Source of the DNA: DASXVX01 sp036504075
GTDB taxonomy: Bacteria > Bacillota > Sulfobacillia > Symbiobacteriales > Symbiobacteriaceae
Length of the DNA stretch: 64,000 bases
Assembly (NCBI GenBank): GCA_036504075.1
Contig: DASXVX010000065.1
Location: 1 to 64,000, forward strand
Direction of reading: 5' to 3'
Shown here: positions 7,775-16,288 of the stretch, piece by piece
How positions within the stretch are numbered: position 1 is the first letter of the stretch
Layout of the letters: the number at the start of each line of letters is the position of its first letter
Translations under genes and position numbers: made by a program
The notes under the pieces: generated by a model
Seen by the model: the letters and a program-made list of their open reading frames with translations, nothing else
What the model was told of the DNA's origin: nothing
Database searches by the model: none

Positions 7775-8017
7775 ATGGAGGACGGCAAACTGAAGCCGCT
7801 GTCGGCTATGCTCGACGGGCTGGATATCGAAACGTTCTTTATGTGCCGCGATGAGGCTGAGGGCCGCAACTTGATGCTGGCCCTGCTGACCCAACTCGGC
7901 TTCGCCGATGTGGACATCGTCTTCATAGAACACCGGGGGCCCGGCGCGCGGGTGCGGGGGAGAGCGTATCTCCACCGCCCCGGCGTTAGCCACCCGTTTG
8001 GAGGGCAAAGCGCATGA
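7775..8017 (+). CDS. 80-aa protein, candidate small subunit of the B12 mutase
   Basis: This short protein is not recognised. It contains an amphipathic segment (residues about 21-42, CRDEAEGRNLMLALLTQLGF) and a basic C-terminus. It starts at ATG 7775 with GGAGG and its stop overlaps the next start (ATGA, 8014-8017), so it is translationally coupled to the mutase gene. In ornithine 4,5-aminomutase operons a small subunit gene (oraS) sits in exactly this place before the large subunit, which is why I suggest an equivalent role. There is no clear sequence similarity to OraS, so this is inference from position only. Confidence 0.6.
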   Translation: MEDGKLKPLSAMLDGLDIETFFMCRDEAEGRNLMLALLTQLGFADVDIVFIEHRGPGARVRGRAYLHRPGVSHPFGGQSA

Positions 8018-9837
8018 AAAAAGTCCTCCTGGCCCCGATTGACCCGGTGCATGACGTCGGCCTGAAGATGATCAACCGTGGGCTTAAAGAGGCGGGGCAC
8101 GAGACCATTCTGCTGCCTCCCGACCTGCCCCCGGAAGAGATCGTGGAGGCCGCCCTGCGGGAGAATGTGGACTGCGTGCTGCTCTCCCGGACGCTTGGCT
8201 ACGATGTAGCTGAACACACCGCCCGGTTTGTCGACCTCGCCGAGGCTGCAGGCCTGCGTGAAAAGGTACTCCTGGGTATCGGTGGCATGGCGATCCGGCC
8301 GGAGCTTGGTGCGGAAATGGGTTTCGACGGGGCGTTCGGCCCCGGCACCACCGTTGCCCAAGCGCTCGCCTTCGTGGAAGGCCGGCCGTTCAGCGAAGTT
8401 GCCGGCGACGCGGTGAAACGCTCCCGGCCGGATCTGACCGCCGGATATACGTACGAATACAAGAACACTAAAATTCAAGCGTTACTTGACCAGATCGTGG
8501 ATCAGTTCATGACCTGGGCTGCTGACCGGACCTCGCCCGCCGTGGAACGGGCCGCCCTCCGCAAGGCGATGCTTGACGCCAAGAAGAACGGCGAAGATGT
8601 GTCGCAGTTGCGGCAGGCGTACGGCAAGCTCTGCACCGGCGCTTCGGCGGCGTTCTACGCCACCGGCGCACTGCCGGATGTGGTGCGCGAGGTGACTCAG
8701 AGCGAACTGGAGCAGTTGTGGAAGTACTGTGCACAGGCGGACAGCAAGGGCCCGTCGCCGGACATCCGGCGGGGTGGCGCCAAACCGCTGGTCTTCACGC
8801 AGTACGGCACCGGCTGTCTCGTGACCGATATTGCCCACGTAAAACTGCTGGAGGCCTGGGCGGCTGACGGCGTGGTCCATTTCGACCCGTCCTGGGGCGC
8901 CCGGACCGAAGGCTTCATGGAAGGCGTGCTCTCCCATCGCGGCGACGGCACGATCATCACCGCCGAGAACCTGTTCCACATCGGTCACTCGCTGTTCGCA
9001 CACACGCTCTTCCAGGTGCGGGCGCATCGTGGCCTGAATACCCCGGAAACCGTGCTGCTGGCCGGTGAACTTGGGGCACACCTGACCAAAATAAATATCG
9101 CCTACGGCTCTCTGGCCGGTGGCACGGATCCGGAACGGCTTGCGATCGACGCCTTTGAGGCCATGCGGCTGGCGGCCCAGTACGGCCTCCCGTACGACGT
9201 GGTCACCAACGAGGAACTGGCGGGCGTGCCGGCCCACAAGGCCTTCGCCGGCATGCTGGCTACTCTGGCCATCGGCCGCCGGCTCGGCGGACGGCCGATT
9301 CTGCAGCCGCTGTTCTGCAAAGGTCCTGAGGCCCTGATCCGTGGACTCATGGATGACAACTATGTCGACTTTAACGCCGCTAAAGTAATTGCCCTGCGCA
9401 GCATTATCGATGCGCCGATCTGGCCGGGGGCGCCGGTAGGGTTCATGACCCACACCGAAGACCGGGTCCAGTCTGCCCTTACGACCTCGCTGCACGCCGC
9501 ACTCGGGGCGGCGGTGGGTGTCGATGCCGTCAGCATTGCCTCCACGGACGAAGCCTATTCCGGCGGTCCGATCGTCAGCGGCTCCCGCGTTGACACCCTC
9601 CGGGGCGTCAAGGAAGCGCTTCGGTTCTTCGGCCACGCCAAGATTACGCCCACGGCCGCGGCGGAGACGATGGCGAACGAATTAGTAGACAAAATTGTTA
9701 CTGTACTGACCCAGGCTACCGAAACCGGCTTTGTCGCCGGACTCTATCAGGGCATTTTCGGCAACCCGGACGACGGTGCGTACCCTGGCCGGGCCGGCAA
9801 GGGCAGCGTAACCCGGAGGACCGAGTGCGTACGATAG
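8014..9837 (+). CDS. B12-binding mutase-like protein (Rossmann B12 domain plus barrel)
   Basis: This 607-aa protein has an N-terminal Rossmann domain (about 1-135) typical of cobalamin binding: H13 within DPVHDVG is the likely cobalt-ligand His, followed by an LLSRTLG stretch and a GIGGMAI glycine turn. The spacing is DxxHxxG instead of the canonical DxHxxG. Residues about 140-595 would form the catalytic (TIM-barrel-like) part, with many Ala/Gly-rich helices and segments such as AGELGAHLTKINIAYG and VGFMTHTEDRVQSA. The layout is like glutamate mutase MutS plus MutE fused in one chain, or like the aminomutases OraE and KamD/E. The exact subfamily is not recognised. A KamB-like NTPase gene follows. 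Confidence 0.7.
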   Translation: MKKVLLAPIDPVHDVGLKMINRGLKEAGHETILLPPDLPPEEIVEAALRENVDCVLLSRTLGYDVAEHTARFVDLAEAAGLREKVLLGIGGMAIRPELGAEMGFDGAFGPGTTVAQALAFVEGRPFSEVAGDAVKRSRPDLTAGYTYEYKNTKIQALLDQIVDQFMTWAADRTSPAVERAALRKAMLDAKKNGEDVSQLRQAYGKLCTGASAAFYATGALPDVVREVTQSELEQLWKYCAQADSKGPSPDIRRGGAKPLVFTQYGTGCLVTDIAHVKLLEAWAADGVVHFDPSWGARTEGFMEGVLSHRGDGTIITAENLFHIGHSLFAHTLFQVRAHRGLNTPETVLLAGELGAHLTKINIAYGSLAGGTDPERLAIDAFEAMRLAAQYGLPYDVVTNEELAGVPAHKAFAGMLATLAIGRRLGGRPILQPLFCKGPEALIRGLMDDNYVDFNAAKVIALRSIIDAPIWPGAPVGFMTHTEDRVQSALTTSLHAALGAAVGVDAVSIASTDEAYSGGPIVSGSRVDTLRGVKEALRFFGHAKITPTAAAETMANELVDKIVTVLTQATETGFVAGLYQGIFGNPDDGAYPGRAGKGSVTRRTECVR

Positions 9838-10832
9838 GGATCGCCGGAACAGCCAAGAACACCGGTAAGACGACCACCATGAATGCGGTGCTCGGCGAGG
9901 CCGTGCGGCAAGGACTCCGGTCGGCGATCACCAGCATCGGCTACGATGGCGAGGAGTTCGATCACCTGACCGGTTTGCCGAAGCCGCGGGTGCTCGTCTC
10001 CGAAGGAATGCTGGTTGCCACGGCTGAGAAGACTCTGCGGGGCGCCACCGCCGGCTACGAGCCGGCGGGGCGGACCGGAGTGCCCACCGCTCTCGGCGAG
10101 GTGGTATTGGTCCGGGTCGTAAGGCCCGGGCTAATACCCTTGGCCGGACCCCCCACGGGTCCCGGGGTCACGCGGGTGGTCGCAGCCGCCCTGGCAGGTG
10201 GCGCCGATCTGTGCCTCGTGGATGGCGCTTTCGGGCGCATGGCGCCGTTTGCCGTGCTGGATGGCGTCGTGTTGGCGACGGGTGGGGCCCGTAGCCGCGA
10301 CGTGAAGCGTCTGGCTGAGGAGACCGCGGCCCTGGCCTGGATGTTCGGCCTGCCGGCTCAGGCCGGCGAGGCGAGTGCCACTGTGTCCAATTTACTGTCA
10401 GAATCCACGGCGTACGCTTGCCTGCAAGGAAAACCACCAGTCACTTCGCTGCTGGTGCAAGGGGCAATTACCGCCGCCGCCATAGAGGTACTGGCTGCGT
10501 GGGATGGCTGGGGAGCCGGAGCGCAGGTATCGTTTGCGGACCCAATCCGGTTGGCGCTGGCAGGCGACCCGATTCGGGTGCGGTCTGCCCTGGAGCACCT
10601 CGCACAGCGGGCGGTTGTGGGCGTGGTCCGGCGTGTGTCGATGGCGGCCGTAACGATCAATCCATTTTATCCCGACGCTGTGAACGGCGCGCAATTCCGG
10701 GCGAGTTACCTGGACGCTGGGGCACTGCGTGACGCCATGGCTGCCGCCGTGGCGGTTCCCGTCGTGAACGTGCAGGTGGAGGGCGCTGCCGAATTGCTGC
10801 GGCTGATCTGTGGCGAGGTTCAACTTGCATAG
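9825..10832 (+). CDS. P-loop NTPase, probable reactivase of the B12 mutase
   Basis: This 335-aa protein opens with a Walker A loop, GTAKNTGKTTT (residues 7-17), then a switch-like stretch TSIGYDGEEFDHLTG. A central region DLCLVDGAFGRMAPFAV resembles the DGA segment of proteins such as the KamB reactivase component of lysine 5,6-aminomutase operons. GTG 9825 follows CGGAGGA and overlaps the mutase gene by 13 bases. B12 mutases are inactivated in turnover and usually have an adjacent ATP-dependent reactivation factor, which fits this position. The KamB assignment is from memory of the family and remains to be tested. Confidence 0.65.
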   Translation: MRTIGIAGTAKNTGKTTTMNAVLGEAVRQGLRSAITSIGYDGEEFDHLTGLPKPRVLVSEGMLVATAEKTLRGATAGYEPAGRTGVPTALGEVVLVRVVRPGLIPLAGPPTGPGVTRVVAAALAGGADLCLVDGAFGRMAPFAVLDGVVLATGGARSRDVKRLAEETAALAWMFGLPAQAGEASATVSNLLSESTAYACLQGKPPVTSLLVQGAITAAAIEVLAAWDGWGAGAQVSFADPIRLALAGDPIRVRSALEHLAQRAVVGVVRRVSMAAVTINPFYPDAVNGAQFRASYLDAGALRDAMAAAVAVPVVNVQVEGAAELLRLICGEVQLA

Positions 10833-10841
10833 GCCCGCGAG

Positions 10842-10872
10842 AGTCAGTCAGTCCATCTGGCTGACTTTCCTG
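10842..10872 (+). terminator. Rho-independent terminator after the mutase operon
   Basis: AGTCAGTCAG (10842-10851) pairs with CTGGCTGACT (10857-10866) around a 5-base loop and is followed by TTCCTGCT. The 10-bp stem has one wobble pair. It separates the mutase operon from the second kor operon. Confidence 0.65.
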
Positions 10873-10881
10873 CTAAACCGG

Positions 10882-10920
10882 TAACATAATCCCGGATAAA
10901 CCGGATGGCGTTTTATGTTA
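10882..10920. repeat. Inverted repeat before the second kor operon
   Basis: TAACATAA (10882-10889) is matched by TTATGTTA (10913-10920). Between them the direct repeat ATAAACCGG/CTAAACCGG is also seen. It lies 41 bp upstream of the korA start, in the only AT-rich part of this gap, so it may mark a promoter or regulator site. It is unlike the FCD operators. Confidence 0.4.
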
Positions 10921-10960
10921 TCATCTAACTATGTTTTGCGGCGAATAGGGGGTAGACCTA

Positions 10961-12712
10961 ATGGATTACACCTGGAAAGTCGGCGGGGCGCAAGGTGAGG
11001 GTATTGACACCTCCGGCGAATCATTCGCGTTGACCCTGCACCGGCTCGGTTACTATTGCTTTGCCTACCGGCACTACCAGTCGCTGGTCAAGGGCGGCCA
11101 CACCAACTACATGATTCGGGTCGGTGAGGTGCAGGCCCGCAACCACGGCGAAACGCTGGACATGCTGGTCGCCCTGGACCAGCTAACGATCGATTTCAAC
11201 GCCCACGAATTGACGGCCGGCAGCGTGCTGGTCTATGACGAAAATGCCACGCCGCCGGCCAACCTGGCCGCCGGAGTGCTTCTGTGCCAGGTGCCCTTTG
11301 CGAAGATCGCCAAGGAACTGGGCTCGCCGATTATGAAGAACGTCGTGGCATTGGGCGCTTCGGCCGGTATTCTGGGCCTGAGCGAGCGCTCGCTGGGCGC
11401 CATGATCGAAGAAAAGTTCGGCTACAAGGGCGAGACTGTGGTCAAGGAAAACCTGGAAGCGGTGCGGCGCGGCTATGCGTACGTGACCGCGCAGGGCTGG
11501 AAGTCCGAGAAGGGCCTGCCGATGCTGCCGGAGATTCCGCGTCCCGGGCGGCTGTTCATTTCGGGCAACGAGGCGATGGCGCTGGGCGCGGTGGCCGGCG
11601 GCTGCCGGTTCCTGGCCGCCTATCCGATCACCCCGGCGACCGACGTGATGTACGGGATGATCAAACACTTCAAGCAAGTCGGCGGGGCCGTGCTCCAGGC
11701 GGAGGACGAGCTTGCTGCCATCAACATGGCCATCGGCGCTGCCTACACGGGCGTGCGGGCCATGACCTCGACTTCGGGCCCCGGCTTCTCGCTCATGATG
11801 GAGGCCCTCGGCCTGCCGGCCATCGCCGAGATTCCGGTGGTGATCATCAACGTGCAGCGTGGCGGCCCCAGCACGGGCCTGCCCACGAAGACCGAGCAGG
11901 GCGACCTGAACGAAATGCTCTACGGCTCGCACGGCGATATCCAGCGGATCGTGCTGGCACCCAGCACGCCTGAGGAGTGTTTCCTCTTCACCGCCGAGGC
12001 GTTCAGCCTGGCCGAGAAGTATCAGTGCCCGGTCATCGTTACTTCTGACATGTACCTGGGCCAGTCCAAGCAGTCCATCGACGCGCTGGACCTGGAACAG
12101 GTAGAAATAGACCGCGGCTACATGGTGACCGATAAGGAACTGGAGACCATCGGCACCAAGGAGTTCGGGCGCTATGCGGTCACCGAATCGGGCATTTCGC
12201 CTCGCTCCATCCCGGGCCAGGCCGGCGGGCGGTACGTGGCCCTCGGCAACGAGCACGACGCCGTCGGCTACGAGATCGAAGACGTGGAGACCCGCATTGC
12301 GCAGGTGCAAAAGCGCAAGCGGAAGATGCAGACCTTCGATCCCCACTCGCTCGGTTTTCACTACACCGGTCCGGAGGATGCGGACTTGCTGATCGTCGGC
12401 TGGGGTTCGACCTTTGGCCCGCTGGCTGAGGCCTGGCGCAATCTGCACGAGGCCGGTAAACGGGTGGCGCATCTGCACATCGGCGTCATGGCGCCGTTCC
12501 CGACCGGTCGGGTCAGCCAGTATGTGCGGGCGGCCGGCCGGGTTGTCGTGGTTGAGCAGGCGATCGAAGGCCAGCTGGCCGGGCTGATCAAGCAGCACGT
12601 CGGCGGGCACGACAAGATCACCAGCTACACCAAGTATGACGGCAACCCCGTCAACACATCCGACGTAATCGCTGCCTGCAAGGAGGTGCGGACCGATGCC
12701 CACGCTCGATAG
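10961..12712 (+). CDS. korA: 2-oxoacid:acceptor oxidoreductase, fused gamma-alpha subunit
   Basis: This 583-aa protein is a natural fusion. Residues 1 to about 180 are the gamma domain (GGAQGEGIDTSGE, then HYQSLVKGGHTNYMIRVG), and from about 195 onward the alpha domain (FLAAYPITPATDVMYGM, TSTSGPGFSLMMEA, VQRGGPSTGLPT). This is the KorA type of two-subunit 2-oxoglutarate ferredoxin oxidoreductases. It partners with the beta subunit at 12696, which overlaps it by 17 bases. Unlike the first operon there is no ferredoxin subunit gene. It may act on a 2-oxoacid made further down the pathway or in the reductive TCA reactions (inference). Confidence 0.9.
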   Translation: MDYTWKVGGAQGEGIDTSGESFALTLHRLGYYCFAYRHYQSLVKGGHTNYMIRVGEVQARNHGETLDMLVALDQLTIDFNAHELTAGSVLVYDENATPPANLAAGVLLCQVPFAKIAKELGSPIMKNVVALGASAGILGLSERSLGAMIEEKFGYKGETVVKENLEAVRRGYAYVTAQGWKSEKGLPMLPEIPRPGRLFISGNEAMALGAVAGGCRFLAAYPITPATDVMYGMIKHFKQVGGAVLQAEDELAAINMAIGAAYTGVRAMTSTSGPGFSLMMEALGLPAIAEIPVVIINVQRGGPSTGLPTKTEQGDLNEMLYGSHGDIQRIVLAPSTPEECFLFTAEAFSLAEKYQCPVIVTSDMYLGQSKQSIDALDLEQVEIDRGYMVTDKELETIGTKEFGRYAVTESGISPRSIPGQAGGRYVALGNEHDAVGYEIEDVETRIAQVQKRKRKMQTFDPHSLGFHYTGPEDADLLIVGWGSTFGPLAEAWRNLHEAGKRVAHLHIGVMAPFPTGRVSQYVRAAGRVVVVEQAIEGQLAGLIKQHVGGHDKITSYTKYDGNPVNTSDVIAACKEVRTDAHAR

Positions 12713-13559
12713 CTTCAAGGTCAGCCAGAAGCAGACCTGGTGCCCCGGCTGCGGCGATTTCGGCGTGTTGGCGGCCCTGCAGAAGGCCGTCGTAAACCTG
12801 GGCATTGAGCCGCATCAGATGGTGACCGTTTCGGGCATCGGCTGCTCGGGTAAGATCTCGCAGTGGTTTGGCTCCTACGGCATCCACACCCTGCACGGGC
12901 GCACGCTGCCCACGGCGACCGCGGTAAAGGTGGCCAACAAGGATCTGACCGTGGTGGCGGCCGGTGGCGACGGCGACGGTTTCGGGATCGGCGTGGGCCA
13001 TTTTGTCCACACTGCCCGCCGGAATGTCAACATCACGTATATCGTCATGGACAACCACGTCTATGGCCTGACCACGGGCCAGACCTCGCCCACCAGCGAC
13101 CCCGGCATGTGCACCAAGACCCATCCGGAGGGCGCGTTCGAGGAGCCGATTCATCCGCTGGAACTGGCGATCATCTCCGGCGCCACTTTCGTGGCCCAGG
13201 CCTACAGCGGCGACCAGGCCGGCGTGACCCGGATTCTGGAGCAGGCAATCGCCCACCGCGGGTTCTCGCTGGTCAATATCTTCAGCCCGTGCGTCACGTT
13301 CAATAAGCTCAACACGGCCAAGACCTTCAAGGAAGGCGTGGTCGACGTCAGCGCCGATCCCAGCTACGACCCCGCCAACCGGATCATGGCGTTGGAGAAA
13401 ATCCGGGAAACGGGTCAGATGGCGACGGGCGTGCTGTACAAGACGCTGCGCCCGACGTATGAAGACCTGTTGCCCAGCTACCCGGCAGCGCCGCTCACCA
13501 AGGTCAACCTGCAGCTGGGGCGGGCGCAGTTCGATCAGATCGTCAGTGAGTTCCGGTAA
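12696..13559 (+). CDS. korB: 2-oxoacid:acceptor oxidoreductase, beta subunit
   Basis: This 287-aa TPP and [4Fe-4S] subunit carries WCPGCGDFG near residue 14, VSGIGCSGKIS, the TPP motif GGDGDGFGIGVGHFVH and MDNHVYGLTTGQTSPTS. All are standard for KorB partners of fused KorA. The start ATG lies inside the end of korA after AAGGAGG. The EamA gene begins at the first base after its stop codon, so the two genes are co-transcribed. Confidence 0.9.
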   Translation: MPTLDSFKVSQKQTWCPGCGDFGVLAALQKAVVNLGIEPHQMVTVSGIGCSGKISQWFGSYGIHTLHGRTLPTATAVKVANKDLTVVAAGGDGDGFGIGVGHFVHTARRNVNITYIVMDNHVYGLTTGQTSPTSDPGMCTKTHPEGAFEEPIHPLELAIISGATFVAQAYSGDQAGVTRILEQAIAHRGFSLVNIFSPCVTFNKLNTAKTFKEGVVDVSADPSYDPANRIMALEKIRETGQMATGVLYKTLRPTYEDLLPSYPAAPLTKVNLQLGRAQFDQIVSEFR

Positions 13560-14444
13560 ATGGGAGCGCTGTATGCACTGATCACCGCCCTCCTGCTGGC
13601 CGGCCATAATCTGGCGGTTCGCCGTGGGGTGGCGGCCATGGACACCGGCACAGGCTGGGTCATTACCATGGTCGTCGGGGCGGTGGCCAGTACTGCCTCC
13701 CTGCTGCTGCCCCTCCCCGGGCGCGGCGCGGTCATGATCTCGTGGACCGCCGTGCTCTGGTTCGTTGGCGCCGGGCTCTGCAACACGCTCGTGGGGCGCT
13801 CGGTTTACTTCCGCAGCGTGCTGCTGCTGGGTCCCAGCCGGGCCAGCGCCTGGAAGAACGCGACACCGCTCTACACCCTCATCCTTGGCTTCTTCCTGTT
13901 GGGAGAGCACCCCGGACCCCTGGCGGTGGCAGGCATTGCGGCCGTGATGGCCGGGCTGGTGCTGCTCTCACGGGAGCAGTCCCGGAACGTGAACCAGGTC
14001 CGGTCGGGCGGTCTGGTGCGTACTGCGTTGGTCCTCGGCGTCTTCAGCGGGTTGGCCTTTTCGGTGGCGATGGTCTTCCGGAAAGCCGGCCTCAATCTCT
14101 GGCCGGACGCCGCCGTTGGCAACGCCATCGGCATGGTGGTGGCCATGGTGCTCTACCTGCCGTTCGCCGTGGCGAAAGGCGAGTTTGTCAAGGTGACCCG
14201 GGCGCCGCGGCAGGCGGTGGCGGCCATGGTGGTGGCGGGACTCTTCAGCACCACGGCCACGATCACCACGTTCCTGTCCCTGCGGTCGGCCATGGCGGCC
14301 ACCACCCAGGTAATTACCGCGTCGGAGCCACTGTTTACGATGGCGTTAAGCATGCTGCTTCTGAAGCGCCAGGAACGGCTTAACGCCGGCCTGGCGGCTT
14401 CAGCGGCGCTGGTCTGTCTTGGGGTGGTGCTCATGACACGCTAG
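13560..14444 (+). CDS. EamA/DMT-family transporter
   Basis: This 294-aa membrane protein has about ten hydrophobic helices arranged as two EamA repeats; the second repeat starts near residue 158 (ALVLGVFSGLAFSVAMVFRK). The last helix pair includes ITASEPLFTMALSMLLLK, the conserved EamA end. Members export amino acids or other small metabolites. It starts immediately after the korB stop, with no room for its own promoter, so it depends on the kor transcript. It could export a pathway product or toxic intermediate. Confidence 0.85.
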   Translation: MGALYALITALLLAGHNLAVRRGVAAMDTGTGWVITMVVGAVASTASLLLPLPGRGAVMISWTAVLWFVGAGLCNTLVGRSVYFRSVLLLGPSRASAWKNATPLYTLILGFFLLGEHPGPLAVAGIAAVMAGLVLLSREQSRNVNQVRSGGLVRTALVLGVFSGLAFSVAMVFRKAGLNLWPDAAVGNAIGMVVAMVLYLPFAVAKGEFVKVTRAPRQAVAAMVVAGLFSTTATITTFLSLRSAMAATTQVITASEPLFTMALSMLLLKRQERLNAGLAASAALVCLGVVLMTR

Positions 14445-14475
14445 GCCCCGGCGAAGGAAGACAGGAGGTACCGCT

Positions 14476-16239
14476 ATGGAGATGTCTGTCGCTGCCGCAG
14501 TATTCAAAGCACTGGAAGCCGAAGGAGTCGAAGTCATCTTTGGCATCCCGGGCGGTCAGAACCTGCCTCTCTACGATGCGCTCGTAGACGCCCCCCAGAT
14601 CCGGCACATACTGACCCGGCATGAGCAAGGCGCGATCCACGCTGCCCAGGGCTATGCCCGGGCGACCGGCAAGGTCGGCGTCGTCATGGTCACCTCCGGC
14701 CCCGGTGCGACCAACCTGATCACCGGCCTCACCGATGCGATGATGGACTCGACGCCGGTTGTGGCGATCACCGGGCAGGTCTCCCGCGCCCTGATCGGGC
14801 GGGATGCCTTCCAGGAAGCCGACATTATCGGCATGACCATGCCTGTCACTAAGCACAACTTCCAGGTGCAGCGGCCCGAAGAACTGCCAGGCGTCATGAA
14901 ACAGGCGTTCTACATTGCCAGAACGGGCAGACCGGGTCCTGTTCTCGTCGACATCCCCAGGGATGTCGCCAATAGCATCATCTCGTTCCATTACCCGACG
15001 GAGGTCAGTCTGCCGGGCTACCGCCCAAACCGTGAAATCAACCTGCTCGAAGTCGAGCGGGCAGTTGAGGCGCTCCGCCGGGCGGAACGTCCCGTTGCGG
15101 TCGTCGGGGGCGGCGTTATGTCGGCACCCGATGCGCCGGCCCGCATGCGGCAGTTGGCCGAAAAGCTGCAGATTCCCACCGCACAGACCCTCATGGGCCT
15201 TGGCGCTTTTCCGGCCACCCATCCGTTGAGTGTCGGCCTGGTGGGAATGCACGGCGCCTTTGCGGCAAACCGCGCCGTGGCTAACGCCGACGTGGTCCTG
15301 GCCATCGGTGTGCGCTTTGCGGACCGGGTGACCGGAGAGAAGGCCAAATTTGCCCCCAACGCCAGGATCATTCATGTGGACATTGACCCGGCGGAAGTCT
15401 CGAAGAACATTCCCAGCCATCTGCCGATCATCGGCGACTGTGCCGGCGCTCTGGCGGCGATCCTGGAACGGCTCGGCGATTTCCAGGCCGGAGACCGCAG
15501 CGACTGGCTGCGGCAGATTGCGGCTGACCAGGCCCAGCATCCGTTCTGGGGCGAACGGCCGCAGCGCGACGATGCGGGTAAGCTGGTGCAGCCGGTGCTC
15601 GCCGAGCCGGGCGCACCGGTGCCGGGGCAACGGCCTGAGGACCCGCCCAAGCCCCAGCAAGTGCTCCAGGTGGTGCAAGAGGTCTTCGGAACTTCGGTCG
15701 TCATTGCGACCGACGTGGGCCAGCATCAGATGTTCGCCGCGCACTATCTGAAGCGCGATGAGCCCCGGACGTGGTTGTCCAGTTGCGGTCTGGGCACCAT
15801 GGGCTTTGGTCTGCCGGCCGCGATGGGGGCGGCAGCCGCGCTGAACCGCAGTCGCCAGGTGGTGTTGATCACGGGCGACGGGTCGCTGCAGATGACCATG
15901 CAGGAGCTTGGCACCATTTCCGCCGAGGGGCTGCCGGTCAAAATCGTGCTCCTGAACAACGGTTACCTCGGCCTGGTGCGGCAGTTGCAGGAGTTCTTCC
16001 ACGGCGGGCGCTACAACGCCGTCGACATCCGCCAGGGGGCGCCGGACTTCGTGAAAATGGCCAACGCCTACGGCATCGACGCCCTGCGGGTGGACCAGTT
16101 GCAGAACGTCCGCCAGGCCCTGGAGACGCTGCGGGATCACGATGGCCCGATGCTGCTTGACTTCCGGACCACCGAAGGCGAAAACGTCTTCCCAATCGTT
16201 CCGCCCGGAGCCGCCAACACCGAACCGATCCATCGGTAA
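14476..16239 (+). CDS. Acetolactate synthase-like TPP enzyme
   Basis: This 587-aa TPP enzyme has the IlvB layout: the activating Glu in TRHEQGAIHAAQGYARATG, the central FAD-type domain, the TPP/Mg motif ITGDGSLQMTMQE followed by NNGYLGLVRQLQEFF, and the C-terminal ENVFPIVPPGA typical of acetolactate synthases. The position that is usually Trp in the VRQWQ motif is Leu here. No regulatory subunit gene (ilvN) or other branched-chain biosynthesis gene follows. It starts at ATG 14476 after CAGGAGGT and may condense or decarboxylate 2-oxoacids of the catabolic island rather than act in biosynthesis. Glyoxylate carboligase-like alternatives cannot be excluded. Confidence 0.8.
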   Translation: MEMSVAAAVFKALEAEGVEVIFGIPGGQNLPLYDALVDAPQIRHILTRHEQGAIHAAQGYARATGKVGVVMVTSGPGATNLITGLTDAMMDSTPVVAITGQVSRALIGRDAFQEADIIGMTMPVTKHNFQVQRPEELPGVMKQAFYIARTGRPGPVLVDIPRDVANSIISFHYPTEVSLPGYRPNREINLLEVERAVEALRRAERPVAVVGGGVMSAPDAPARMRQLAEKLQIPTAQTLMGLGAFPATHPLSVGLVGMHGAFAANRAVANADVVLAIGVRFADRVTGEKAKFAPNARIIHVDIDPAEVSKNIPSHLPIIGDCAGALAAILERLGDFQAGDRSDWLRQIAADQAQHPFWGERPQRDDAGKLVQPVLAEPGAPVPGQRPEDPPKPQQVLQVVQEVFGTSVVIATDVGQHQMFAAHYLKRDEPRTWLSSCGLGTMGFGLPAAMGAAAALNRSRQVVLITGDGSLQMTMQELGTISAEGLPVKIVLLNNGYLGLVRQLQEFFHGGRYNAVDIRQGAPDFVKMANAYGIDALRVDQLQNVRQALETLRDHDGPMLLDFRTTEGENVFPIVPPGAANTEPIHR

Positions 16240-16254
16240 ACGAACCTGCTGCAA

Positions 16255-16288
16255 AGCCCGGAAGGCGAGTCTTCCGGGCTTCAGCTTT
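16255..16288 (+). terminator. Strong terminator closing the catabolic island
   Basis: AGCCCGGAAG (16255-16264) pairs perfectly with CTTCCGGGCT (16271-16280) around a 6-base loop and is followed by TCAGCTTT. Confidence 0.8.
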
